This document shows positions 27,844 through 35,720 of a stretch of DNA of 64,000 nucleotides, in pieces. The first letter of the stretch is position 1. Every line of letters starts with the position of its first letter. This stretch comes from JACDAN01 sp963827705 (GTDB taxonomy: Bacteria; Actinomycetota; Thermoleophilia; Gaiellales; Gaiellaceae), in assembly GCA_963827705.1 (NCBI GenBank), contig CAWHBN010000013.1, forward strand, positions 124,001-188,000, given 5' to 3'. The notes below the pieces were generated by a model that did no database searches, was not told the origin of the DNA, and saw nothing but the letters and a program-made list of their open reading frames with translations. The position numbers and the translations under genes are program-made.

Positions 27844-30531
27844 ATGGCCGACCAGCCCGTTTGTCAGCGGCACGGACGTCCGGCAGTCGCTTCAAGAGTT
27901 CACACACGCCCGGACGGAACCCAAGAGGTCGAGTACCTCTGCGAGATCGACGTCACAGAGGAGCGGATGCGGCGTCTCGGAGGACGCCGGAGCCTCTTCG
28001 ACGACTTCTTTTCCGATTTCTTCGGCGATTCCGCTACCGGCACCGGCGCCGGTACCGGTACCGGCGGGCGCGTGTCCGCTCCGCAGCGCCAGATTGAGCG
28101 CGTCGATGTCACGCAGTTCTTCAGTGACGCGACCCGCGAGCTCCTGCAGCGCGCGGCGCAGACGGCGCTGGAGTGGGGGAGCCTAGACCTCGACAGCGAG
28201 CACCTCCTGCACGCGGCGCTCCAGGACGACGTCGTGCGGCACGTGCTCGAGCAGATCGATGCCGACCCGCAGGCGATCGCGGCGCAGCTGGAGGAGGAGG
28301 CCGAGAAGGGCGACCGCACCGATGTCGCCCCGTCGCTCGCGCCAGACGCGAAGGCTGCCCTCCTCGCTGCGTACGAGGAGTCGCGCGAGCTCGGTTCGTC
28401 CTATGTCGGCCCCGAGCATGTGTTGCTGGCACTGGCGCGGGACGCGGACACGGAGGCCGGGGAGCTGCTCGAGCGCTTCGGCGTCTCCCACACGAAGCTC
28501 CGCGGGTCCGTCATCCGCGGCATCGAGGGCGGCGTCCCGAAAGAGACCTCGCAGACACCCAAGCTGGACGAGTTCGGCCGTGACCTGACGGCCGAGGCGC
28601 GCGAGGGGAAGCTCGACCCGGTGATCGGCCGGGCCGACGAGATCGACCAGACGATCGAGATCCTCTCCCGCCGCACGAAGAACAACCCGGCGCTTCTGGG
28701 CGAGCCCGGAGTCGGGAAGACGGCGATCGTCGAAGGCATCGCGCAGCGGATCGTCAACGACGAGGTACCGGAGACGCTCTCAGACAACCGCGTCGTCTCC
28801 CTCGACCTCGCCGGGATGATCGCCGGCACGAAGTACCGGGGCGAGTTCGAGGAGCGGTTGAAGACCGTGATCGACGAGGTGTCTGCCGCCGAGGGTTTGA
28901 TCCTCTTCATCGACGAGATGCATACGGTGATCGGCGCAGGGGCCGCCGAGGGCGCCATGGACGCGTCGAACATGCTGAAGCCGTACCTCGCCCGCGGCGA
29001 ACTCCACGTCATCGGCGCGACGACGCTCGACGAATACCGAGGGAACATCGAGCGGGACCCGGCACTCGAGCGCCGCTTCCAGCCGGTCTTCGTGCGCGAG
29101 CCGACCGTCGACGAGACGATCGAGATTCTCCACGGACTGAAGGACCGGTATGAGGCCTTCCATCGCGTCCGGATCTCCGACGAGGCGATCATCGCCGCGG
29201 CGGAGCTGTCCGACCGCTACATCCGCGACCGCTTCCTGCCCGACAAAGCGATCGACCTCGTCGACCAGGCAGGCGCGCGGGTCCGGCTGCGGCTGAAGAC
29301 GAAGGACGACGATACCCGGTCACTCGAGGAGGACCTGCGCCGGCTGGCGCGCGAGCGCGACCAGGCGACAGCGGCCGAGGACTACGACCGCGCGGGCGAG
29401 ATCAGGGATCAGCTGGAGTCGAGGCGCGGCGAGCTGGACGACAAGCGCAAGAGTCGCTCACGCGCCCCGGAGGTCACCCCGGAGGACATCGCCGAGATCG
29501 TTTCCCGTGCGACGGGCATCCCGGTCTCCCAGCTGACGACCGAGGAGCGCGAGCGCCTGATGAGACTCGAACAGGAGCTCCACGATCGCATCGTCGGCCA
29601 GGAGGAGGCCGTCACCGCCGTCGCGGAGGCCGTGCGGCGCGCCCGCGCCGGGCTCGCCGACCCGAACCGCCCCGACGGGAGTTTCCTCTTCCTCGGCCCC
29701 ACGGGCGTCGGGAAGACGGAGCTTGCCAGGGCTCTCGCGGAGGCGCTCTTCGGCGACGAGAGCCTGATGGTGCGGTTCGACATGAGCGAGTTCCAGGAGC
29801 GCCATACGGTCTCGCGGCTCGTCGGTGCGCCGCCCGGGTACGTCGGTTACGAGGAGGCGGGACAGCTGAGCGAGGCGGTACGGCGGCGTCCGTACGCGGT
29901 TCTGCTCTTCGACGAGATCGAGAAGGCGCACGGGGACGTCTTCAACATCCTCCTCCAGATCCTCGACGACGGTCGCCTCACGGACGCCCAGGGGCGGACC
30001 GTCGACTTCAAGAACACGATCGTGATCATGACCTCCAACCTAGGCGCCGACCGCATCCAGGAGTACGCGCGAACCGGCGGGGACTTCGAGCAGCTGAAGG
30101 ACGAGCTGATGGACGTGCTGCGCATGAGCTTCCGCCCGGAGTTCATCAACCGGATCGACGAGATCATCGTTTTCCGCGCGCTCAGCAGCGAGCAGCTGGC
30201 AGACATCACGAGGCTGCTCCTCGACCGGCTCGTCCGCCGGATGCGGGCGCAGCGGATCGACGTCGAGTTCACCGAGGAGGCGGTGAGGCTCCTCGCCGAG
30301 GAGGGATTCGATCCCGAGTTCGGCGCACGGCCGCTTCGCCGGACGATTCAGCGGCGGGTGGAGAACGAACTCTCACGGCTGGTGCTGAGCGGGGGCGTGC
30401 AGCCCGGCGACAAGATCGTCGTGAGCGTCGCGGGCGACGACCTGCACCTCGACGTCGAGACGGGCGGCGCGGACGAGCTGCTCGACGCGGAAGAGGAGAG
30501 GCAAGAGGAGCCGGCGAGAGCACCCGCGTAA
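27844..30531 (+). CDS. clpC: Clp/Hsp100 ATPase, ClpC type
   Basis: AAA+ unfoldase of 895 aa that feeds proteins to ClpP or disaggregates them. Residues 1-70 form an unusual Cys/His-containing leader (CQRHGRPAVASRVH...YLCEID) plus a Gly/Thr linker. Two Clp-N repeats follow (about 85-230). AAA-1 has Walker A GEPGVGKT and Walker B LILFIDEMH. A UVR-like motif (EDYDRAGEIRDQLESRRGEL) in the middle region marks ClpC rather than ClpB. AAA-2 has GPTGVGKT and the ClpP-contact region, with GARPLRRTIQ in the C-terminal domain. ATG 27844 follows AGAGAGGAC. Confidence 0.88.
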   Translation: MADQPVCQRHGRPAVASRVHTRPDGTQEVEYLCEIDVTEERMRRLGGRRSLFDDFFSDFFGDSATGTGAGTGTGGRVSAPQRQIERVDVTQFFSDATRELLQRAAQTALEWGSLDLDSEHLLHAALQDDVVRHVLEQIDADPQAIAAQLEEEAEKGDRTDVAPSLAPDAKAALLAAYEESRELGSSYVGPEHVLLALARDADTEAGELLERFGVSHTKLRGSVIRGIEGGVPKETSQTPKLDEFGRDLTAEAREGKLDPVIGRADEIDQTIEILSRRTKNNPALLGEPGVGKTAIVEGIAQRIVNDEVPETLSDNRVVSLDLAGMIAGTKYRGEFEERLKTVIDEVSAAEGLILFIDEMHTVIGAGAAEGAMDASNMLKPYLARGELHVIGATTLDEYRGNIERDPALERRFQPVFVREPTVDETIEILHGLKDRYEAFHRVRISDEAIIAAAELSDRYIRDRFLPDKAIDLVDQAGARVRLRLKTKDDDTRSLEEDLRRLARERDQATAAEDYDRAGEIRDQLESRRGELDDKRKSRSRAPEVTPEDIAEIVSRATGIPVSQLTTEERERLMRLEQELHDRIVGQEEAVTAVAEAVRRARAGLADPNRPDGSFLFLGPTGVGKTELARALAEALFGDESLMVRFDMSEFQERHTVSRLVGAPPGYVGYEEAGQLSEAVRRRPYAVLLFDEIEKAHGDVFNILLQILDDGRLTDAQGRTVDFKNTIVIMTSNLGADRIQEYARTGGDFEQLKDELMDVLRMSFRPEFINRIDEIIVFRALSSEQLADITRLLLDRLVRRMRAQRIDVEFTEEAVRLLAEEGFDPEFGARPLRRTIQRRVENELSRLVLSGGVQPGDKIVVSVAGDDLHLDVETGGADELLDAEEERQEEPARAPA

Positions 30532-30544
30532 AGCCACCGGGCGC

Positions 30545-30591
30545 GCCGGCGAAGCCGGCACGACCTCGGTCGGCTCCGCCGAGTCGGAGCC
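30545..30591 (+). terminator. double hairpin after clpC
   Basis: Two perfect stems follow the clpC stop within 15 bases: GCCGGC/GCCGGC with a GAA loop (30545-30559) and GGCTCCG/CGGAGCC with a 6-nt loop (30572-30591). Placement suggests a transcription terminator; no U-tract follows. Confidence 0.5.
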
Positions 30592-30609
30592 TAGAGCAAA
30601 CTCAACGGA

Positions 30610-30786
30610 GTGAGTATCCGCTCACCCCGTTCCCCACGGATCGCCGCGGTGTTCCGCGAGACCGAGCGCGTCACGCCGCTCGAGCTGTTCTTCGACCTCG
30701 TCTTCGTCCTCGCGATCACGCAGTGAACCGCGCTGATGGCCGACGAACCGACCTGGGCGGGGCTCGTCCTCGGCCTCGCGGGAGGC
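30610..30786 (+). pseudogene. 5' remnant of a low-temperature-requirement A (LtrA) gene
   Basis: From GTG 30610 the frame encodes RVTPLELFFDLVFVLAITQ, then TGA (30724-30726), then TALMADEPTWAGLVLGLA. This is the highly characteristic LtrA N-terminus, where the interrupted position is normally valine. Similarity ends after about 58 codons and the remaining 300 or so residues are absent. In-frame stop plus truncation make it a remnant. It lies inside the segment that splits Prx-A. Confidence 0.75.
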
Positions 30787-30879
30787 ACGGCGATCGGCGT
30801 TCGGCTCCCGGCGCGCTGGAAACGCGATCCGTCTCCCCGAAGGGACGGGGTTCCTCCCGTCTCTTTCCTATTGACTTTT
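30787..30879. other. right-hand end of the segment separating the Prx-A halves
   Basis: No coding similarity is seen between the LtrA remnant and the Prx-A 5' half. The stretch contains an imperfect GC-rich stem (about 30828-30860). It ends at CGACCAGTCG (30880-30889), which matches CGACGAGTCG (27116-27125) at the other boundary in 9 of 10 bases. Confidence 0.45.
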
Positions 30880-31005
30880 CGACCAGTCGAAGAGGTAGAA
30901 GAGGACGAGGATCGCGCCCTCGGAGACCAGGTCGTGGAGCGACACGCCCTCGCGCGGCGCGAGCCACACGTCGACGTCGGGAATCCGGTCGCCCGTCGCG
31001 AGCAC
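30880..31005 (-). pseudogene. 5' half of the split Prx-A gene (codons 1-42)
   Basis: GTG 31005 opens a frame reading LATGDRIPDVDVWLAPREG...ILVLFYLFDWS, nearly identical to the N-terminus of the intact paralogue. It breaks off after Ser42, three codons before the Sec position. The same promoter is present: TAGGCT (minus strand, 31017-31012) six bases before GTG; the box overlaps the stop codon of the upstream propeller gene. Downstream the frame hits TGA/TAG within a few codons. The C-terminal half is 3.75 kb away at 26771-27125. Confidence 0.8.
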
Positions 31006-31014
31006 GGCGGCAGC

Positions 31015-32211
31015 CTAACCCCCGCAGCACCAGCCTTCGATGCGTGGGAACGGCCCGGCGCCGGTCCCGCCCGGGTCGAACTGCTGCGCCAGGCTCGAGA
31101 CCGCTTTCACCTTCTCCACGGCTGTCGAGCGGAGGAAGAGCCACTGGTCGGCGCTCTGCCAGCCGAGCAGCAGCCAGCGTGCGCCCGGCGACCACGCGAC
31201 GTCGCTGAAGCGGCCCCGTCCGCTGAAGACGGGCGTCTGCCGGCGGACGCTGTCCGCGTCGACCACGAGGAGCTCGCTCGTCTCGCCGTCCTCGGCTCGC
31301 TGCCTGCGGACGACGGCGACGCGATGGTCGTCGGGCGCGAAGGCGGCGTCCACGAACGTGCCGGGAAGGGGGAGCGACTGGAGGCGACGGCCGGCCTCGT
31401 CGTAGACGGTGAGGGCGAAACGGCTGTCGGAAAGCGGCACGGCTGCGACGAGTCGCCGTCCGTCCGCCGACCACTCGAGCTGCGCCGGCGTGGCCCGAAC
31501 CCCGGAGGTCCAGAGCGTCTCGTCCGTGTCCGAGTCCCGCACGGTCAGGACGCCGTCGGCGCTGACGTACGCGACGAGAGGCTGCTCGCCGGGTCGCCAG
31601 GCGGGAGCGACGTCGGCTGCGCCGTCCAGGCGCCGGTCGCCGGTCTTGTCCGCCCCGACCACGCGGAGGTTCGACCCGCTCAGGTAGGCGATCCGTGACC
31701 CGCTGGGAGACCACCGGGCGTCATGGACCCTCGGCCGGGCGAGTGTCCACCGGACCTGACCTGTCGGGCCGATGGCGGCGAGCCGGCTCCGGCTCGAGGC
31801 GACGGCCAGTCCGCCGGGCGACCACGACGCCTCGTCGAAGTCGCCGAGCCGCCGTTTGGAGCCGTTCGCCTCGACGACCCAGACGCCGGTCGGGGCCGTG
31901 ACGATCACGCGTCCCTCCGCCGGCAGCGAGAAAGGCGCTGTCCTCGGCTGCGGAGCTCTCGCGACCTTCTCTGTCCCGAGCGCTTCTCGCACGTCCGCGA
32001 TCACAGCGCGGCCCGGCGGGCTCACGGCGGCGGCGAGAGCTGCGATCGCCACTGCGGCTGCGACGAGCCCACGGGTGTGCCGCTTCGGCCACGGCGTCGG
32101 CTCCCGCTCGTCGAACGCCGCGCGCGCCAGCTGCCACGACCGGCGCGTGGCGCCGAGCTCGTCGGGCGGCGGGATGGCGAGCAGCGCGCGGCGAAGCTCG
32201 AACGCGTTCAC
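31015..32211 (-). CDS. membrane-anchored beta-propeller protein, possible anti-sigma partner
   Basis: 398 residues: a cytoplasmic N-terminus (FELRRALLAIPPPDELGATRRSW), one membrane helix (GLVAAAVAIAALAAAVS, about 50-66), then TolB/WD40-like repeats (FDEASWSPGGLAVASS; VHDARWSPSGSRIAYLS; AQLEWSADGRRLVAAV; VAWSPGARWLLLGW). It overlaps the sigma-factor gene by 4 bases at its start, the usual layout for an ECF sigma factor and its regulator, so an anti-sigma role is likely but no ASD/zinc motif is seen. Confidence 0.75.
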   Translation of the reverse strand: MNAFELRRALLAIPPPDELGATRRSWQLARAAFDEREPTPWPKRHTRGLVAAAVAIAALAAAVSPPGRAVIADVREALGTEKVARAPQPRTAPFSLPAEGRVIVTAPTGVWVVEANGSKRRLGDFDEASWSPGGLAVASSRSRLAAIGPTGQVRWTLARPRVHDARWSPSGSRIAYLSGSNLRVVGADKTGDRRLDGAADVAPAWRPGEQPLVAYVSADGVLTVRDSDTDETLWTSGVRATPAQLEWSADGRRLVAAVPLSDSRFALTVYDEAGRRLQSLPLPGTFVDAAFAPDDHRVAVVRRQRAEDGETSELLVVDADSVRRQTPVFSGRGRFSDVAWSPGARWLLLGWQSADQWLFLRSTAVEKVKAVSSLAQQFDPGGTGAGPFPRIEGWCCGG

Positions 32212-32838
32212 ATCGTGTCCTCGTCGACCTCGAGCCGGTCCGCGAGCTGGTCGAGGCCCCGGCGGAGGCGGGAGTTGACGGTGCCGCGCGGCAGGTCGAG
32301 CATCCGCGCGATCTCGCGCGGCGAGTACTCCAGCAGGTGCCTGAGCACGATCACTGCGCGGTGGTCAGGCGACAGCTCGCCGAGGGCGGCGAGCACGGGC
32401 TGCGAATAAGGCTCTCCTTCGTGCGGCCCGGTCGGCCGCCGCCAGCCCCAGCGCGGGCTCGTCGGCCTCGGCGCGCAGCGCCCTCGCTCGCACCCAGTCG
32501 ATCGCCCGGTTGACGACGATCCGGTGGAGCCACGGCCCGAACGGACGGCGCCGGTCGAACCGGTCGAGCGTCCGGATCGCGGACAGCATTGCCTCCTGTG
32601 CGATGTCCTCGGCCGCGGCGCCGTCGTGGACGACGAGGTAGGCGGCGCGGTAGGCCCGGGGCCAGTGCTCCCGGAAGAGCGCCTCGAGATCGGGCAGCGA
32701 ACCAGCCTGGGCTCCCGCGATCCAGGCGCGTTCGTCGTCCCGCAACGCGGCCATGGCGCGGTTCCGCTGCGAGCGCTGCCCCCGTGAAGGTTCATCGTCA
32801 GATGTACGAGCCTCGGATGACGAGGGGTCCCGAGCCAT
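32208..32838 (-). pseudogene. ECF RNA polymerase sigma factor, frameshifted between regions 2 and 4
   Basis: Region 2 is in one frame (LEALFREHWPRAYRAAYLVV, AEDIAQEAMLSAIRTLDRF, PFGPWLHRIVVNRAIDWVRAR). Region 4 is in another (EPYSQPVLAALGELSPDHRAVIVLRHLLEYSPREIARMLDLPRGTVNSRLRRG). The switch lies around 32425-32440 and the span has one base too many for a single frame. The start is ATG 32838 or, more family-like, 32754. It may be a sequencing error, since the cognate membrane protein gene is intact and overlaps its stop. Confidence 0.8.
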
Positions 32839-32864
32839 GGTCGTACTCTGAAGCTTCGACGTGC

Positions 32865-34052
32865 CTAGATGTCCTCCGTTGCGTTCGCGATCTCACGGAC
32901 GACTTCCACGATGTCGCGGTTGGCGTTGTAGACCCGCAGCTGGCGATCGGAGCCGTTGCCCCGCCTCAGGATCTCGCGGATGCCTTCGAGCTCGCTGTCG
33001 GAGCCGAGCTCTTTCGCGTGCGGCTCGATCTCCTCGAGGCGCCGGCGCACGAGCTGCGCGACGGCGATGCGGTTCCGTGCGCCGGTGTTGAGGTCCATGA
33101 TCGGCGCCTCGAGCCCGTAGCGCACCGCGAGCCACTTGTTCTCGGTGGTCAGGATCCGGTGGTGGCCGGGGATCCCGCCCTCCTGCTCGGCCAGCTCGCA
33201 GTAGTGCTTCACGAGCGCCTGGCAGAACGCGGCGATCGCGACGGCGTCCTCCACGCGGGTGACGCAGTCGCAGATCCGGATCTCCACGGTGCCGAGCCGC
33301 GGATGGGGCCGGATGTCCCACCAGATGTGCGTGTAGTCGGCGATGCAGCCCGTCTTCTCCAGCTGTCCGACGACGGCCGCGTAGTCCTCGTAGTCGCGGA
33401 AGCGCGGGGGCGGCCCTGAACGCGGGAAGGCCGCGAAGATCGGCTGGCGGGTGGACGCAAGGCCGGTCGGCTCGCCACGCCAGAAGGGTGAGCTCGCCGA
33501 CAGCGCCATCAGCAACGGGAGATCGACGAGCAAGGCGTTGACGACGTGGATCGCCTTGTCCGGATCATCCACGGCAACGTGGACGTGGAGCCCGAAGATC
33601 AGCTCGCGGCGGGCGACGTACTGCATCTGGTCGACGAGGGCGCGGTACCGGTCGCGCGCCGTGATCCGCTGGCGCTCGAAGAGGCTGAACGGGTGCGTCC
33701 CGGCCGAGCCCATCCGCAGGCCGTTGTCGCCCGCGATCTGCTTCACGGCCGACCGGAGGCGGCGGAGCTCTCGGTCGGCCTCGGCGGCGGTCCGGCAGAC
33801 GGGCGTCGCGACCTCCAGGACCGACTGCATGAGCTCGGGCTTCATCCGGGCCTCGTCCTCGTGGCCGACGAAGGCGGCCAGCACCGTGTCGATCCGTTGC
33901 ACGAGGTCGAAGCTCTCGCCGTCGAGCAGCATGTACTCCTCCTCGACGCCGAGTGTGTACGGCTCGCCCTGACCGAACCTGTGCTCGAGGACGCTGCCAC
34001 CGGCGGCGAATCCCTCCACACCCGTGATCGACGCGGGCCAGGCTTGCTTCAT
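32865..34052 (-). CDS. carboxylate-amine ligase, glutamate-cysteine ligase type 2 (YbdK family)
   Basis: 395 aa with the family hallmarks YTLGVEEEYMLLD, KPELMQSVLEVATPVC, GLHVHVAVDD, HIWWDIRPHPRLGTVEIRICDC and NKWLAVRYGLEAPIMD. The family includes the weak gamma-glutamylcysteine ligase YbdK and the actinobacterial EgtA-like ligases; the actual amine and acid are unknown here. The start ATG 34052 is 6 bp downstream of the RidA stop, suggesting co-transcription. Confidence 0.88.
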   Translation of the reverse strand: MKQAWPASITGVEGFAAGGSVLEHRFGQGEPYTLGVEEEYMLLDGESFDLVQRIDTVLAAFVGHEDEARMKPELMQSVLEVATPVCRTAAEADRELRRLRSAVKQIAGDNGLRMGSAGTHPFSLFERQRITARDRYRALVDQMQYVARRELIFGLHVHVAVDDPDKAIHVVNALLVDLPLLMALSASSPFWRGEPTGLASTRQPIFAAFPRSGPPPRFRDYEDYAAVVGQLEKTGCIADYTHIWWDIRPHPRLGTVEIRICDCVTRVEDAVAIAAFCQALVKHYCELAEQEGGIPGHHRILTTENKWLAVRYGLEAPIMDLNTGARNRIAVAQLVRRRLEEIEPHAKELGSDSELEGIREILRRGNGSDRQLRVYNANRDIVEVVREIANATEDI

Positions 34053-34058
34053 GGCGCG

Positions 34059-34445
34059 TCAGTCTGACAGGACTGCGACGACGTCCAACTCGAGGCGCCA
34101 GCGGGGATCGACGAGCCCGGCGATGACGACGGTCGTGTTGACCGGGCGGATGTCCCGGAACACCTCGCCGTGCGCCCGCGCCATCTCGTCGAAGGCCGAA
34201 GCGTCGGTCAGGTAGACACAGGTGCGAACGACGTCCTCGAGCCGGGAGCCCGCCCGCTCGAGCGCGCCCTTGACGATCTCGAGACAGAGTCGGGTCTGTT
34301 CGTATGCGCCCTCCGGCGGATCGCTGCCGTCCGCGGGGATCGGAGCCGTCCCGGCGACGTAGACGTGGTCGCCCGCGACGACGGCGCGCGAGTAGCCCAT
34401 GATCGACTCGTACGGGGAGTGGCCCGGAATCCGCCGGTGTGGCAC
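34059..34445 (-). CDS. RidA/YjgF-family imine deaminase-like protein
   Basis: RidA proteins hydrolyse reactive enamine/imine intermediates from PLP enzymes. The 128-residue product has GYSRAVVAGDHVYVAGTAP, the arginine-containing VVRTCVYLTD and RPVNTTVVIAGLVDPRWRLELDVVAV. GTG 34445 is preferred over ATG 34400 because RRIPGHSPYES before it fits the family N-terminus; GATACT lies 6 bases upstream. It is divergent from the beta-lactamase-fold gene, and both -10 boxes overlap in one near-palindromic site. Confidence 0.85.
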   Translation of the reverse strand: MPHRRIPGHSPYESIMGYSRAVVAGDHVYVAGTAPIPADGSDPPEGAYEQTRLCLEIVKGALERAGSRLEDVVRTCVYLTDASAFDEMARAHGEVFRDIRPVNTTVVIAGLVDPRWRLELDVVAVLSD

Positions 34446-34450
34446 GGGCC

Positions 34451-34456
34451 TAGTAT
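34451..34456 (+). promoter_or_regulatory. -10 box of leaderless beta-lactamase-fold gene, shared divergent promoter
   Basis: TAGTAT is 8 bases from GTG 34465. On the other strand the same bases form GATACT, 6 bases from the RidA GTG at 34445. Only 19 bp separate the two start codons. Confidence 0.55.
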
Positions 34457-34464
34457 CCGCCGCC

Positions 34465-35283
34465 GTGGAAGCTCTGCGCCAGGTCGACGAATGGGCCGCG
34501 GAGAACGTCGCCGCCGGCGTCGTCTCCGAGGGGGAGGTGGTGGCGACGCAGGGCGATGCCGGTCGCACGTTCCGCTGGGCGTCGGTCACGAAGCCGGCGA
34601 CGGCGCTGGCCGTGCTGATCGCCGCGGAGGAGGGCACCGTCGACCTCGACGAGCCGGCAGGCCCGCCGGGCTCGACCGTCCGGCACCTGCTCGCGCACAC
34701 CTCGGGGCTCCCCTTCGAGGGCACCGAGCCGATCGCGAAGCCCGCGACTCGGCGGATCTACTCGAACGCGGGCTTCGAGGTCCTCGCAGGGTTCGTCCAG
34801 CTGCAGGCGGAGATGCCGTTCGCCGACTATCTCGGTCAGGCCGTCTTCGAGCCGCTCGGGATGGGCGCCACGCTCGAGGGCTCGGCGGGGGCCGGCGTCC
34901 ACGGCTCCTTGGACGACCTGCTGCGGCTCGGCCGCGAGTTGCTCGACCCGACGCTCGTCGCACCGGAGACGCTCGACGAGGCGACCACCGTGCAGTTCCC
35001 CGGCCTGGGCGGCGTGATCCCGGGGATCGGGCGCTATGACCCGAACGACTGGGGGCTCGGGCTCGAGCTCCGCGATCGGAAGCCGAGCCACTGGACGGGG
35101 AACCGAGCCTCGGAGCGGACCTTCGGCCACTTCGGCGGCAGCGGCACCTTCCTCTGGGTCGATCCGGACCGCAGCCTCGCCCTCGCAGTGCTCACCGATC
35201 TCGAGTTCGGCGAGTGGGCCCTCGACGCCTGGCCGCGACTCAGTGACGCCGTGATCGGCGAGCTCGCCTCCGACGGCAAGTAA
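34465..35283 (+). CDS. serine hydrolase of the beta-lactamase / DD-peptidase fold
   Basis: 272 residues from GTG 34465. It carries the active-site SVTK (SxxK) in FRWASVTKPATALAVL, the YSN motif in RIYSNAGFEVLAGF, LLAHTSGLPFEG, and HFGGSGTFLWVDP as the third (H/K)xG element. This is the class C beta-lactamase-like family of esterases and peptidases; no signal peptide is visible, so it is probably cytoplasmic and not an antibiotic-resistance enzyme. The substrate is unknown. A palindromic repeat starts over its stop codon. Confidence 0.82.
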   Translation: MEALRQVDEWAAENVAAGVVSEGEVVATQGDAGRTFRWASVTKPATALAVLIAAEEGTVDLDEPAGPPGSTVRHLLAHTSGLPFEGTEPIAKPATRRIYSNAGFEVLAGFVQLQAEMPFADYLGQAVFEPLGMGATLEGSAGAGVHGSLDDLLRLGRELLDPTLVAPETLDEATTVQFPGLGGVIPGIGRYDPNDWGLGLELRDRKPSHWTGNRASERTFGHFGGSGTFLWVDPDRSLALAVLTDLEFGEWALDAWPRLSDAVIGELASDGK

Positions 35284-35353
35284 CAACTTGTTACTAGCCA
35301 CCCGACGCGGCCTCCCGAGAGGCCTCGAGAGGGTAGTAACAACTTGTTACTAG
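35280..35353. repeat. two identical AT-rich palindromes flanking a GC hairpin
   Basis: GTAACAACTTGTTACTAG occurs at 35280-35297 and 35336-35353. Its core GTAACAA-C-TTGTTAC is a perfect dyad. The second copy extends to a 19-base perfect dyad (35334-35352). Between them lies GGCCTC-CCGA-GAGGCC (35309-35325 region). The site lies between convergent genes, so it may be a bidirectional terminator or a pair of operators; the symmetry and low GC stand out from the surroundings. Confidence 0.7.
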
Positions 35354-35357
35354 GGCT

Positions 35358-35720
35358 CTAGCGCCTGACGCGAAGGGTTGCCCGCATGCCGCGCGCGCGA
35401 TGGTCCGACACCGCGCACCAGAGGCGATAGCGGCCGGGCAGGAGGCGGATCGACAGCGTGGCCCGCTCGCCCGGGAGGATCCTCCTCACGCGAAACGTCC
35501 TCGTCCCGCCGATCCGGTGAACGTAGAGATCGTGCTCGTCCTCGCCGTAGTTCACGAGCTGGATCAGCGCCGGCCCCTGCCTGACGGTCAGCCGTGACAG
35601 CCGGTACTCGAACTCGAGCGCGGTCACCTGGACGCGCGCGGGCGGGCGTGCCGCGAGCACCGGGTGCGCCGCCGCGACGAGTGCGGCCACCGTCAGCCCC
35701 AGAAGGGCGAGGCGCCTCAC
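35358..35720 (-). CDS. exported cupredoxin-like copper protein
   Basis: 120 residues from GTG 35720: signal peptide (RRLALLGLTVAALVAAAHPVLA), then a beta-sandwich with EFEYRLSRLTVRQGPALIQLVN. A type 1 copper set of ligands is apparent: His in GEDEHDLYVH, then Cys, His and Met in LWCAVSDHRARGM. The GTG overlaps the stop of the upstream DUF1501 gene (GTGA), so the three genes 38436 to 35358 are one operon. Probable periplasmic/extracytoplasmic electron carrier or copper-dependent partner. Confidence 0.78.
   Translation of the reverse strand: MRRLALLGLTVAALVAAAHPVLAARPPARVQVTALEFEYRLSRLTVRQGPALIQLVNYGEDEHDLYVHRIGGTRTFRVRRILPGERATLSIRLLPGRYRLWCAVSDHRARGMRATLRVRR

Noticed and set aside
30724..30726. 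TGA in the LtrA remnant as another selenocysteine codon
   Set aside because: The position is a valine in LtrA proteins, not Cys, no hairpin follows, and the gene is truncated anyway.
27126..30879. A transposon or IS splitting Prx-A
   Set aside because: Although a 10-base near-repeat flanks the segment, no terminal inverted repeats and no transposase are present; recombination of an unknown kind is the safer reading.
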